Below are positions 40,061-53,334 of a stretch of 64,000 bases of DNA, piece by piece. The stretch comes from Callaeas wilsoni (Eukaryota > Chordata > Aves > Passeriformes > Callaeidae), in NCBI GenBank assembly GCA_013398955.1, contig VWPU01012152.1, forward strand, positions 186,001 to 250,000, given 5' to 3'. The translations under genes and the position numbers were made by a program. Each line of letters starts with the position of its first letter. Within the stretch, counting starts at the first letter, position 1. The notes beneath the pieces are model-generated. The model ran no database searches. It was not told the DNA's origin and worked only from the letters and a program-made list of their open reading frames with translations.

Positions 40061-42671
40061 GCCCTTCACAGAGTGATTGTTTGGGGATGAAAAACTGCTT
40101 CAAGTTCCCTGCAGAGAAAGAGACGTACAGAGCCTCCTCGTGCATCTGTGAAGGGCCTGACTTAGTACAGCACTGCTCCATGAACTTAGGTACAAATTGC
40201 ATGTTATTCTTTTCTGTTATGTGAAATGGGAGCAGCAGTAATAGATGGGGGTTCTGAACTTATCTCAGCCTCAGGTTAGTCTGAATCCATAGCTTCCCCT
40301 TCCCTGAATGGGTCCCTTAGCTCTGGAGGCGAAAAATGAAATTTGAGGGAGAACTCTTTGCTGTTGAACAACACCATTATCTTGTTAGAAGAGTGGCTGT
40401 GAGATGAGAAGGGCATATTTGGGGAGCATGGCCTGTTCAGGATTGTTTATTTGGCAGATTCCGATGTAGGAAGAATGCCCAGAACTAGGATCAGGCTGTC
40501 ACAAAGGGCTGTCACTGGGGACAAATACATCTCCCTTACGCTTTGCTAACATGATAGGGCCTGCACGGCTGAATGAGGTGTGTCAAACTCTTCATGGAGC
40601 ATCTTCTGCAGAAGTGTTTGCTGCATCCATCAGCCGCATTTGTATGACAGCAGCTTTTGTGCAGATATGGGGTATAACCAGTACCTCCATTTGGTCCTGA
40701 CTTTCATTAAGTGTGCCTGGATAGAGAGGAAAGGCTTGGTTTCATGCTAATGTTACTGATTAAGTTGGCAGGTATGAGGACTCATCTAGCTTGCAGGCTG
40801 AGCAAAATTTGAGTCTGGAAATCCCTAAAGAATGAAGCATGAATTCCAAGATTGTTTTTGCAGACACTTTTCAAAATAGAGCTGTATGACTTTCCCATTG
40901 ATAAAAATAACAATGTTCACTTTTTGGTAATGTGGTACTCATCCTATGATCACATTTTCATCAGCAGATGATATATGAGAATATATAGTTTAATACAATA
41001 ATACTGCCTGTCATAAGTGTTTTTAGCAAAATAAAATTATCTATGCCAAATAGAAAGATGATATAATTACAATGAAGACTATATTTATCACTGGAAGTCC
41101 TTCATGTATTCAAGTATAGAGACCAGGATTAAATAAAGTGCTCAGGATTGTGTGCAAAAGGGATTTGTGGACTAGAGTTATTTATTTAGTACCCAAAATT
41201 CAATAATCATTCTATAAGAAGAGAGCAAAGCATGAATCTTTTCCCAGATCTATTAAAATCTAAAGTTGTGAGTCGCGGAGACACCTCGTAGTGTGAGATC
41301 CCATGAGACCTGATCCTCTATTTATATAAACCATCACATCTTCAGTTTGTGTAAGCTGAGGATCCTGCTCTAAAGATTTGGTCATGAGAACAGATGTTTT
41401 CCAGGGTAAAGGGCTCTAAACCAGAAGCCTTTGGGCTTTTAGACTCCATAGCTCTGTATAGGAACATTATCCTTTCTTGCCGGTGCACTTTTCTGTTTGT
41501 AGTCAGTGCATCTGTGTTAAGATCAAAGAGTCTTGGGGAAGAAATGCTGATGGGAGCCCAGTGCAGTTCTTGCCAGTGGGTGTCAAAAGGTTCAGGCTGT
41601 CATAAGAGAAAAAAAAACACGTGGAAACACAAAATCCTGTTCGAGGGGCGTGTTTTTGGAGGCTTTCACGTACCTGAAAGAACAAAAGCTATGCTGAGAC
41701 ACTTCTACTAGCAAAGCAGTGGGCCCTTTTGCCCTCTGTGATTCCAGTCAGGAATTTGCTGCTAGAAGCAGCATGTGCATAGATGTGCTGGTGGTGGAGC
41801 TGTACCAGTAAGTTGTGTCTACTGTAGGTTAGGCTTGTGTTCCACTGGGCTCCCCAGGCTTTCCTGTGGGTCGCAAGGCTGCCCAGAATTTTCCTGGCAC
41901 TGAACAAACTCTGCATGTCTCTCCTGAGCCCTCTGGCAGAAAGGGGTTGTTTCTATAATTGTACCCGAGACAGGGAAATGCTCCTGTAACCAAAAATGGG
42001 GCTTTTATGAACTATTTCCTGGCACCCACAAAGGTGTATTGAAAATGAGATTTTCCTACTGTTTAAAAAGGCTAACTCTGGAGACTTCTGTATTGATGTT
42101 TTCCCTCTGATCATTTGTTATGGCTTCCAAAGGCCCATAAACTGTCTAAAGAATTTGCACCAGGTCGTGCAGTCAGTGGATTCTGAAGCTGGATATCCTG
42201 ACTCCCTGTTTCTTCTTCTGAAATTTATTCACTATCATTTTAGCAAAGTAAAGAGAAGAAGCTACCCAAACTCTCTACAAGGTTCTGCCAGTTTTACGAG
42301 CCATTAGCACTACGAAAAGGCTGTAAGGACTTTCTGTTCCAGCGGACTTGGTACACAGATGTTGTGTACAGGATCTTCTCTAATGAATACATAAAATTTC
42401 TGAAGCAATATACGTCAGTGTTTCATTTGCTCTCACTGGATAGTTGCAATCCTTGGATGTGGCTGAAGCTCTTGCAAAACTCCCATGCATTCATGAGGAT
42501 CAGGCTCTGCCCTTGGGCATGCTTATCTTTTTGTTGTTGTTCCTCAAAACATTAATTAACTGATCAAGTGGCACAAGGTGTGTGTGGTGCCTGGAGGCTT
42601 ACAGGGCACACGAAACTTTGCAAGGCTGGCAGTCCCTGTGTATCTTGTGTTACATTGCATGTAATAGGCAG

Positions 42672-42735
42672 TCATAAAATCACACAACGGTGGGGCCTGG
42701 AAGGAGCCTCAAACATCATCCCACTCCTATGTAAT
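42672..42735 (-). mobile_element. CR1 LINE 3' tail fragment
   Basis: TCATAAAATCACACAACGG, GGCCTGGAAGGAGCCTCAAA and CATCATCCCACTCC on the plus strand follow the CR1 3' end in reverse complement. It is more diverged than the copy at 39293. It lies close to the possible end of the SHISA9 3' UTR, in the same orientation as that gene. Confidence 0.7.
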
Positions 42736-42923
42736 ACACATAACACGCAGTTGCTTTCCAAAGAACCCCTTGTTCACACTGGCAGAGGCAAACCATCCTT
42801 TGTGCTGATATGAAACCCACTGGCTGCAGTGAGAGGCTCCAAAAGCTCAGTTCAGACTCAAAAATTGGCTCAGTGATACAAGTTTAGGAATGAGCCAGCA
42901 AGTTGGATTCACTTAGAATCAGT

Positions 42924-45183
42924 TTTATTGCCAGGTAAGAAATTCATAGTAATATAGTGAATACATATGTTTACAAATAAACATTCTTAAAAAACAAACA
43001 AACATTTTATTGTAGGAAGTATTATTGGTATCATAAACTCTGTAGTTAACAAGTATTAACACGGGTTTACTTACAGAACATACAGTTACTAAAATATTTC
43101 CACATAAAATATGCTCAAGTTACACGAAACCTGTGTGAATTAGAGTGCAGCTGTAATGTGTATCTAAAGCATATGGATTAACAGCAACATTCCATAAAGG
43201 GTCAAATTAAGTCAGCCAGTTGTGAAGGCAATAAAGATTAAAGGAATAAAAGTAATATAGTGGAGAGTCTGGGTTGTGTGCAAAGTATTTGTCTTGTGGG
43301 CTTTGTCCACTTCTGATAGTTTTAAACATATGGTCATAAAATTTAGCAGCGCGCTTATGGAGAGATACCGGTGCTCTCAGGATGCAAATCAATCTTGATA
43401 TAGCTAAAAAAATGGTATCTCCATTTAACCAGATTTCAAAATCGTAGCCCTTGCATCCTTGACTAAGTAGAAGCACTGTCAGTCTGTTGAGTACAGTAAG
43501 AAATGCCACTTCCAATTCTTCTTACAACATAACAGTTCTCACTCCTCCCTGAATACTCTTCCAGACCTAATTTCCCGAAGAATTGAGAGCTGGTGAGAAT
43601 GCAACTGTAGAAGGACAGCTAGTTGGGATTTAGCCAAGACTTGTGTTGGGAGAAGGGCAGGAATTTACTGAAAGACTGAATGCATTGCCTGCCATCCCAT
43701 CCCAACTCTGTCTCTTTGTGGATGTGCCAAAGCCTTTATAGGTCCAGGACTGTGAGTTTGCTACCAGTGCCCAGTTCAGGAGTGGTTTTACTCACACAAA
43801 CAAGGCATCCTGCTCATCAGAACACAGTCAAGACCATGAGTCCAATTGTTTGTTTAGTTTAACCCCAGATCTCTGATGTTTGAGGCTGGACCAGCCTCTT
43901 CCACCACACAGCCCACCAAGAGGGAACACCACTAGAGAAAGCCAAACGATAGAGACAATATACCAGATAACATTTAGTTGAACTACAGAGAACTACCATG
44001 GCTAAAAGCAAATACAAAATGAGAGACTAGAGGGGAAAAGTTGAAATTGGGAAAATGAAGGGGCTAACTAAATAGTCTTGACTGTGCAACCACTGCATGG
44101 AGATGTAGTCCAGTTTCCTTTCGGAACAAACAGAGGAGGCTGAGCAGGGCGGAACCCTTGTCATCCTTAGCAAAACATGAGGAAATAGCTTAAAGGAACA
44201 GAGGGGTCACTTTGAAGAACAAGACTGTCATTGAACAATAGTAATACAGTAAAGGCACCACCCACGCTTAATTTCAGTCTGAAGCAGTTGAAGATAGGCA
44301 AAACATTTAGGTGAAGAAAAAATCCTGACAGTCTGCAAAGTGAGAATTGTTACCATCTGCCCAAAAACAGGAGGACTGAGAGGGAATATTCTGATGCCCT
44401 TTTTCCCCCAGCAGCTTTCTGTATCATATGATGTGTCTCTTCTTATTTTGGAGGTTCCCAAAAATTTCAAATCAAAGTAAACTGAAATGAAATCTTCTGC
44501 TGTTATCATCCTGCAGAATTCTCTACCAGCCAGAAAGGTCCCATATGCTCTTAATCATAACAGTCTTCGTAACTTCCTTGTGAAAGTGTCTTTGTCCCTT
44601 ATTGTATATATATTTTTTGCGTTCTCTATAGGATGGTGTGAAAGTACAATAATAGATGTTAGGGATTGTACCAAGATGTTTGCTCTCGGTTTTTCACAGG
44701 TCTAGTGATTATTAATAGGTTTTATACAAAATTCCTTTCTGAAATAATATATTACAGTATATTGTTCTCCCTCTCTTCCTCTGTCTCAAGGCAGGAACAT
44801 AGTGTAAATGTTTAAGCAGACATAAAGTTTCTCTAGATTGTGCTACTTCTCATCATGGATTTTAGTTTCAAGTAAAAAAATTTAGTCACAAGGGTTTGTG
44901 TTCCGTTGTGAAATACAAATGGAGTTTATAATTTAACCTTCAGTGTGTATTGCTGAATGGTATTAACCCACTCTTCGGCCTACAGCTGGCTGGATACCAA
45001 GACTGTCCAGGTGGAAGTTCCTTCCTTCCGTTTCCTCTTTTCTTTCTTTTTTTTTTGTTTTATTTCATATTTTTAATTTTTTTTTTTTTTGCCTTTTGGT
45101 TGAGTGTTTGTGTTGTGTATACATTTGTGTGTGGTTTTTAAAGGATTTCATTAGAAAAAAAAAAAAAGAGAGAGAAAATAAAC
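42924..45183 (-). other. SHISA9 3' UTR, end uncertain
   Basis: The 3' UTR starts at once after the TGA stop. Its first 130 bases on the transcribed strand hold a T13 run (plus-strand A run 45155-45167), an ACACA-rich stretch and an A14 run (plus-strand T run 45077-45090). Candidate AATAAA signals on the minus strand lie at 45059-45064, 43006-43011 and 42924-42929. The first sits inside an A-rich tract, so it may be chance or may misprime cDNA. The two lower ones lie in more ordinary sequence, and the given left boundary assumes the last of these. RNA data are needed to choose. Confidence 0.3.
45077..45167. repeat. Poly-T and poly-A runs just after the SHISA9 stop
   Basis: T14 at 45077-45090 and A13 at 45155-45167, the latter followed by GAGAGAG. 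Both fall within the first 110 bases after the coding end on the minus strand. Confidence 0.9.
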
Positions 45184-45551
45184 TCAAACAGTTACTTCTG
45201 TCTTGCTGTTGGTTATGAAGTATGGCTGTGGGCCCAAGTAGTGCTGGCTCCGGGTGGTCAATGGGTCACTTAGCGTCGCGTCCCCCATGCCGTGCTTGCC
45301 CTTGTTTGTGTAAGCTTGCCGCCGCAGGGACGGGTCATTGGGATCCCAGGTCTTGTAGTGGGAATTGTAGCCCAGGGGGTGCGTGTGTATCTTCCCCATC
45401 CTGGATTTCCCGTTCTGTCTGGTGAGCCCGCTGTCGATGGTGTAGGCCCTCTCCTCGTCCAGGCGCACCGGGTGGAGGGGCAGGCTCCCCTTGGCTGCCA
45501 GCTCGGCCAGGTGTCGGCGCTTGGTGTAGAAGTCATCGTTGACTTTGTCGG
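45184..45551 (-). CDS. SHISA9: SHISA9 (CKAMP44), terminal coding exon with PDZ ligand EVTV
   Basis: This exon encodes the last 121 residues of the protein after completing the split Ala codon. On the minus strand it follows a C/T-rich tract ending CCCCAAATAG. The reading opens with DKVNDDFYTKRRHLAELAAK, a basic, helix-prone block shared across SHISA9 tails. It continues through LPLHPVRLDEERAYTID and a Ser/Thr/Tyr-rich stretch including YKTWDPNDPSLRRQAY, and ends PYFITNSKTEVTV with TGA at 45184-45186. The final EVTV is the PDZ-binding motif known for SHISA6, 7 and 9, which ties these proteins to PSD-95-type scaffolds. SHISA6 shares the final KTEVTV but, as I recall it, differs upstream, so SHISA9 is the better call. 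No frameshift or internal stop is seen. The exon is richer in G and C, and in CpG, than the sequence on either side. A GTG codon inside the exon can look like a start to an ORF finder, but it is an ordinary internal Val. Confidence 0.92.
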
Positions 45552-48500
45552 CTATTTGGGGTTAAAAGGGGGAGGGGACAAAAAGAATCAGTTGGACACA
45601 ACAAAAATGGTGAACAGTTTACAGTAGGTCTTGCACAGTTCCATCTGCAGACCAGAACATTTACAGGTACATCAGTAGGAGAAATCCATGCCACCTCCTG
45701 GCCCCTATTTTCGCTCTGGAGCAGAGTTTCGGATGCCATTGTGCCAGGCTTTCATACATGCACACAAAACCCTGTTGCCCTTGCAACAAAAGACTGTCTC
45801 TGCCCCACATCACTCAGGTTGTGCTGACATTTACATCATGGGGAGAAGTCCTATGAACCTCATCACTGTTCACCTCACATAGCACAGGAAAGTGGGGAAG
45901 TCTACAGAAGTACACAAGCTTTCCTGGGAATACTGCGGCATCTTGGGTTGCATTGCAGTGTGAGAGCACATCCCTTTAAATGCAAAGTGACACTTGGGTG
46001 TTTAACCCAGCCAGCTGTAAGGTCTGGCAGTGTGTGATGAGGTGGACCCATTTTTGTTCAATAATGCCTCAGGGCAATATTAAGAATGGGATCTGTTCTC
46101 CTAAATGGTTGGAAGTTCACTAATGCTTTATGGGGCTGAAAATACTTTGGGTTATTGAAGGTTGGGTATTTACCTTGTGATTTTACAGACCATAAAAATC
46201 CTAAATTCCAGGTTCTGACATAATTTTCTGGTGTCAGTGCCACTAAGAAATACAGCAACAGCCCTGCCAGCATATACTGCATTGCAGTTCTCAAATCAGG
46301 ATTTTGCCCTCTGTGATTTCCTAGGCAAGTGTCTTTCCAGTGCACGCTTTTGCTCGAGTTTGATTGTTGTTATTGCTGGCATTTATTTGGCCTTGCTTGA
46401 AAGTATGAACCATGCTCAGGAAGCTAAAGGCATTCTGCAGCAATCCAGCAACTCATTTCAATTTTGAGACTGAGGTTTAAGGGAAGCTTAACTGAATTTC
46501 ATTTTTTAAGATCTTTCCTTTTATGTAAAGAGTATTTATTTTTCCCCTTCAAAAATTTAGATGTTCATTTAAGATAGTGCCAAATACGCAGATCAACTGG
46601 CACTGCGTTAATCAGCAGTGGTGTGCTCGGAATATATGATTGTGTCAGCCTGGATTTGACTTCTGCTCTGCCCTGGCTGGATCCATCCATTTTCCTTGAA
46701 GCCATGCCATGTAAGGCTTCTCTGCAGAAGTCTGGTACATGGAGCTGTCTGTGCAACTCAGCTCCTCTCACCTTCATGAGGTTTTTAATTCCCTGCGCTG
46801 GTTTTTGTGTAGCTTCCCTCTTTTGCTCTCGCCCAAGTATTCCTAGGAGGCTTTTGTTGCACTTTGAATTTTCTCCCTGTCTCTAGCTCTGAACTGGATC
46901 TTTATGCAAGGCGGGAAAATTCCCAGGAGCATCATATTAATCTTCAAAATCTGGCTTCAGTTGCGCATCCCCCTTGTCCTGGCCCCTCAACAGGGAGGAA
47001 TATTACCAAAGGCAGTTGCTATTTATTATCTCATGACATTTCTTTTATAAATGACTGTGCAACTGGACTCTGCTCTTAAATCCTTAATTTTGTCATTAAA
47101 GAGGTGTTTCCTCTGCAATGGACTGAAATTGCTCCCTTCTGTGCCATCAAATTGGGCTTTGTATGTTTTACCCAACTCCATCTGTTTCCTTTTTCAGTCA
47201 TTGAGTGAATGCTTTTCTATAACACACAGGTGTCTTCCGCCTGAAACAAATCCCAGAATATAGATAATGGCCTGGTCTCATTTCAGCTCAGGGTGTGCAG
47301 TTGCACTCGCTGATGGACCTGTCATATGTCACAAAGAGAGTCAGTGAAGTTCTGCTTTGATTTTGGAGTGAATTGTTTCATTTAGAGAGCTGTAATCTGA
47401 ATAATCAAGAAGTTATACATATTTCTCCCTGAAAGAGCTTTTTCTACAGGCGGCTTGTCCTTTTAATTTGTTAATATTCACTGAATGTCACAGGACCATT
47501 ACATACAAGTTGAATAAAAACGGGGTGGAAATGCATTTGCATTGCTATTATGTCATTAATCTGTTATCAATAATTTTAAAAAATGGTTGCATGCAGAAAA
47601 GGCACTGTGAATATTCACACAAGTATTAATTTTTATAAATTTTTACATCAAAGGCACTGCAGGCCAGCTGTTAGGGGAGTGAGTTTCTATGTTGTATGAC
47701 TTAGACCTCAGCTATTTATCAAAATTCACACTAGCTTATATAATTTAAACTTAGCACAGTTAATTATGTCCAGCTTTTAATAGAGATACATTTGTATGCC
47801 TATTTCACATTTAAATTAGTTTAATTTGCATACAAAAATTAAAAACTTAGCTAATCTAACATAAGAATAGAGTAAATTTGTAAGTTTGTAGTTTTAATTT
47901 TATCTTAGTTATGCTGCAGCAATTTGTCTTCTGTAGCCAAGATCTTTAATCAGCTGCAAGGTAAATAATGACTTCTCTTTCTAGAAATAGCAGTGGTAAT
48001 GCAGCTATGTAAATAATGACCAAAAATTGCAGATATTTTTATTGCTGGGCTTTTCCTGCCATTTTTCTCTTTGAGGCCACAACAAGCTCAAGCTATGTTC
48101 TCAGTTTCTGTTAATTTTTTCTCACTTGCACCTTTTCCCACTGCAGTGGTCCTGGGTCTCTGAATTTTATCAGACATTAGATATGCTACTCAGATCTCCA
48201 ATCACACCAAGGATGATGTCCTGCAGAAGAGTAAATTGTATTTCTGTTGTATATAAAGAAGACCTTCACTGTTGAACGAGGGAGGAAGAAATCAGCCTCG
48301 CAAAGACTGTGCCTGTGACGTGTCTGAAGTTGGCTTTGCTCTTGTTTATGCCATGTTATAATGTCAAATTTTCAACTCTTTGTTTCTTATGGAAAATGAC
48401 ACAGAAAGTGAAATGATTAATTCTGTAAATCTAGTTCCACTGAAGTTGCTTTAACTAATATAGTCCATAGTCCCTTTCTAGGGACTTCTCAAGTGTTCTC

Positions 48501-50271
48501 TGGAAACTGGGCTTGAAGAGAACAAACCAGGATGTGAACTGTAAATCCTCATCAGCAAAGTCGGGCAGAAAGCTGGCAAACAGCTGCCGAGTGGCTGATT
48601 TTGTGTTCTGTGTGGCAGTGGCAGTGTGGGAGAGCTGCTGCTTGTGTTTGTCCTGATCAAGTAACGCCTTGCAGGGTTTGCCTGAGGACTCTTCCCTGCG
48701 CCTCGGAGTTCAGTGCTGGCAGTGAAAGGCAGCCCCTGCACCGAACACTTTAACCTCCCTTTGTCCTGTTTTCTTTCTGCTTGCACGTGCAGGTGTGCAC
48801 ATAGGCACAGGTACAGAAATGGGAGGGGGGGGAGATAACCTTGGAGCAAATATGAGCAAAATCAGCATTGAGAAAACCGAATTGTTCAGTTGTTCAGGAG
48901 GGCTTTTGGCAGCTCTTAAAGCAGTCCTTGTTCTTTCACACAGGTTTCATAATAGCAGTGGGCTGTGCCCCATGTGAGTGACCTGATGCTACTACAGTGT
49001 AGAAACAGATTCTTTTACTTCTCATCTTCAAAGCAGAAAAGATTCAGAACAGTAATATTGAGAATGGTTTTGTAACAAATGTTTTACCATGAAAAGTATA
49101 TTAATAGTATCCTGAAGCCAACTACTTTAAAAATCAACTGTGAATCTGAGGGAGTTTGTTTGTCTTCTTAAGCAAACCCTATAAATATTTTGTGGACTTT
49201 AAACATCCAAAGAGATATTTTGGAGTTAGAGGATGGATTTTTTATGTGACCTTAGGTATATGACTCAACTTCCCTCTGCCTTGGTTTCACCTGCTGTGAA
49301 ATGAGCCTGTTAGCACATTGGAGGAGGTAGTTGTGTTAGGAAGTTGAATGCTATTTGTAGAGTATTCTGAGATTTTGGATGAAAGGTGCCATAGAAATGC
49401 CTTTTGCATTGGCTTCTGTATCTCGATCAGTGAAAGTGTGATTTAAAGATATCACTGTTGTGTTTGAAAAAGGAGTAAAGAATTAGAATTGCAATATTGC
49501 CAAATAATAATAGAAGAAGGGCTTTAATTCCGAGTGTTGATGTGTTCCTTCCTCTGGGTAGCTAATTATAAAAATGTTCTCAGTTTCAGTATTTCTGCAA
49601 GGTTTTACTTCTTTAAGGTAATGCACCCATAAATTTAGTTACTGTTTTACTGTTCCTCTGGAAAAAAAAGTTGAAATATGAAATTTTTTCCAACCTTAAG
49701 TGTGAGCCTGGCATGATGTGGAAGTTTCACATCTTTCTTCATAATCCACAGTTGTGTAACAAAAGCATGGAAACCAGTGAGCCTCTTACCAAGTAAATAC
49801 CATGGAGGAAAATGTGTTTTCTTGAATATCAGTGGCAAAAATCCTTCTGGCTGCCAAAGGGCTAGAATTTCTCAGTAAGCTTCTTTGAATATAAGCCTTA
49901 TTTGAGAGGTGGCCCTGAAACTGTGTAATGTTCTGTTCCCCAGCTTAAGTTGTCTTCAAGGTCACTGTGTAAGCACTTGTGGCATAGTCGTGTAGCCATG
50001 CATTAGCATTGTGAATGCTTTCTTTTTCTTGCAAAATATTACAGGGGGTTTTAACTCTTTTCCTTACTGACAATGCTCTTGTCTCTGTGGATCCATAGCA
50101 CATCTCTGACTACTCACACCACTTCTTACAGCTGCGGGAGGATGTGGAATCCTGAAAGACAGTTCTGTCCTACAGTTTCTGTGAAAATAGGCACCTAGGA
50201 GTGGGAAGAAGTCTCTGAAGTGAAAGAAGAGAATCCACAAAGGAGCGAGCCCTTATAAAAGCTCTAAAGAT

Positions 50272-50305
50272 ACTAAAAAAACCAAAACCAAAACCCCAAA
50301 TCCAA
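50272..50305. repeat. A/C-rich low-complexity tract
   Basis: CTAAAAAAACCAAAACC and AAAACCCCAAATCC words on the plus strand, in the last SHISA9 intron. Confidence 0.7.
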
Positions 50306-53300
50306 ACTTTCGTGTGAGCTTACAGCGACAGTCAGAAACTATAAAAATACGTAGGGACACTCTCTCACTAGATGTTTACAGAATTGTTTCTTATCTGAAC
50401 GTATTTTAAGAACTACTTAGTGAAATGCAGAGTTTTATTCTAGCCCAAAAGACTGCATTTCAAATGAAGGATAAGAGCTGAAATGAAGTGCCTGTTTGTG
50501 GGTGCTTTCTCTGTAAGGCTGTGCCTATGTGACATAGAGCAGTTTGTAACAAGGCTTTGCTTCTACAGCCATGAGTTTGCTGGGACGACCGTGTCGTTAC
50601 CTGAAGCTGTGGGAAACTTATATTTCTCTAAGTAATGGAAGTGAAAACTCAAGGAAAGACAGAAGCATAATGAATCCTGACTCAGAGACAACATGAGAAT
50701 TTTGCCCAGGGAAATACTGGGCTGCTGCCTTTGGTGGTGCTGTTGATCCTGTCTGAATGTGTGATTGCTTATTCATTTGCCTTTCCAAGCTAGCATCTAA
50801 GACAATATGTTCAAAGGCTTCCAGAACATAAACCAGCTCTGTGTGAGAGTTCTTGCAGGATTTCATCTGAAAATCAAAGAAGCATCATTTGTACACTAGC
50901 ACAAGTTTATTCTTGGATGAGGGGGAAAAACTCACACGGACAGAGTTTGCATTAGCTGCCCCAGGTATGAATTGGATCCAAGAAATTCACAGAAAAATGT
51001 GTTCCATACAGTAAAACAAATAACTAGTGACCTGTGCTTTGAATTAAGGGGCTCAGCAACTATTGTGGACCATAGAAGAATTTGCTCTGCATAATATGAA
51101 GTGTGTTGGGAAACAAACTGCAGGGGGAAGTGTCAGCTAGACAGGACTGTGTTGGCAGAATGGGGAGCGGGCAGGATGACGCGAGAGATCTGTCTGTGGC
51201 CAAGAGGAAGGAGTGTGGTTATTTCATGGCTGGTCAGTGCCTGTTCCCATCTCACAGGCACTGGGGTGGCTCTATACAAGTTGGGGCAATTTTAAACCAT
51301 ACTAAATTTCAAGAAAGGGCAAATGCCATTTAAAATCATTTTTGCAGCTCTCCTTCTCATTCTTGTATTGAGTTTTGAAAACTCAGAATTCAGCCTGTGG
51401 CCTGCATTGATTTCTGTCCTAAATATTTGGGTTTTTTCTAATACCATTTCGCCTTTATTCAAGACATTCTGAAAATTAAGACTATTTTATGTCTTTGGAT
51501 TCTTTCCCATGGTTTTTATTTCCTATTACTGACAGAGGTAAAGAAAAATACATAATGCATAGAACCTGGCATAAGTTTTGTAGAACCTACTTTTTGTGGC
51601 TCAGTGTTATTCCTCTCCTGGCCTCCTTTACCACTTCATCTATTTACTGATTTCTTACAGTGATCTGGAGAGAGACCAAGCACGAAAAGACAAACCATAT
51701 CAACCTTTTCTTCTCAGACATTGTTTGAAAAGAGCTTGTCCACCTCCAGACACAAGACTGCATTTTGTTTTCCCAATGAAATAAAATTATTTCAAGATAT
51801 GAGACATGAAAAAAGATAAATATGTAGGCCCAAACATTTCTTCTCTTCTTTTGATTATTTTCATGACAGTTTATGACAGGAGGCCAGAATATTTCTGGGT
51901 TCCGAGACACACTAGGAATGGGTTAGGATAGGAATGTAATTAGACTGGGTGAGTGAAGCCTTCAGCCTCAGCAATGATCTTTAACCCCCACAGCAAAGTC
52001 TGCTGCCTGGCTGGGAGCACTGAGACAGATTTTGGTGAGCTCCTCAGGCATCAGACAGGGTGTGTGGCTCACCAGAAGCAGGGCTGCCGTTCCCTGGAAC
52101 ACAAGAGTAGCCACGTGTCTGGGAGCAGAAGTGCCCCTCTTCTGACAACGTGCCAAAAAGCACAGTACTGCAAAGTCTGGGTTTTTTTCTTTCTCTTTTT
52201 CTAAATGTTTATTCACTGTGTGAGTTCAGGCAGGTTTCTCCTTGGACACGTAAAACAGATTTTCCAGCTGGGCTTTGTATACTTGCCTGCATTGATTTAC
52301 ATAGTATTAAATTGCAATATTTATGATTCAATTTTGCAAAGTGCTGTGGTGATATTGTGATCTGCTTTTCATCAAAATACTCCAGACACACACACATTCT
52401 GCCTAACTTAGGGACCAGTGGCATGCAGAATACTTGATTCTAACCAGTATAAGAAAAACAAGACTTTTTCAGACTAACCAAGATCAATAGGCTCTGTTAA
52501 CCCGGAAACAAATGGTGGCTGATTCATGTTAAATTAACATTAGAATTGTAAATGTTTTCAGGAAACCTGAAATCTGTTGCGTGCAGACAAAGATCACATT
52601 GCTTGGTTGTATCCTCAAGTGCTTTAACATTTTAAATTCAAGCACCAACATGTTAACCTGCTGGTTCAGTATTGTGCTATGAATGATAAACTTTAGAAGG
52701 AAGTAAGAGCACCAGTTCTATTCTTGATCCAAAGGATGAAATTGTAAAAGAAGTCTAAGAGAATTATGTATTAAAATCTCTGACTTTTCTTTGAAAATGC
52801 AGCCACTGGCTGTCCTATAAGTGTAAATCTGTTTTTTCATTATTTTTTTTCCTAAAGGCCTCTAAGCTTCTGGCTTTCATGGCATCTACAATGGCAAATA
52901 AATATGAAAAGTTCTACTGTGAAATATTTATTTCGCTTTATCTCATTTAAGTATATTTATCAGTTTTTTGCTGGAAACCTTATATCTGGTATGAAAACTT
53001 GACTTTTGAAATAGAAACCATCTAAGGAGTCATGCTGTCATGCTTAACTTCTGAATAAAGCATGACTGGAGCATAAACTGATTTAGGAAAGGAGGGTTTG
53101 GCTTGCTTTCTAAAAATGCTGTCCAAAGCCAAGGAGGTTAACTTAGGAGATTTGCTTAAAAGGCTTCTTCCCCTTCCTCCTTCGGTAATCTTGCTTGCTT
53201 TTTCACTGGGTGGTTTTTAATTCTTCTCAGGGTAAATCTGATTGTGCCAGAAGTTTTGCAGCAATGCTTTCGCCCATCAACAATAATACGGAATTGTTTG

Positions 53301-53334
53301 GAACCTTTTTGGTTGGGGGGGACCTTGGGTTTGT

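Larger units (their letters stand above)
34851..42671. other. Intergenic, no gene recognised
   Basis: AT-rich sequence with one clear CR1 tail at 39293 and low-complexity tracts. Short reading frames at about 35349-35630 and 41394-41711 have no recognised domains. I see no RNA gene or promoter that I could defend. Confidence 0.55.

Noticed and set aside
43207..43515. Minus-strand frame of about 102 codons downstream of SHISA9
   Set aside because: It could lie in the 3' UTR. No recognisable motif and no coding-like composition. Not called as a gene.
45270..45627. Long frames on both strands over the terminal SHISA9 exon
   Set aside because: These are shadows of the true minus-strand frame, caused by its high GC content.
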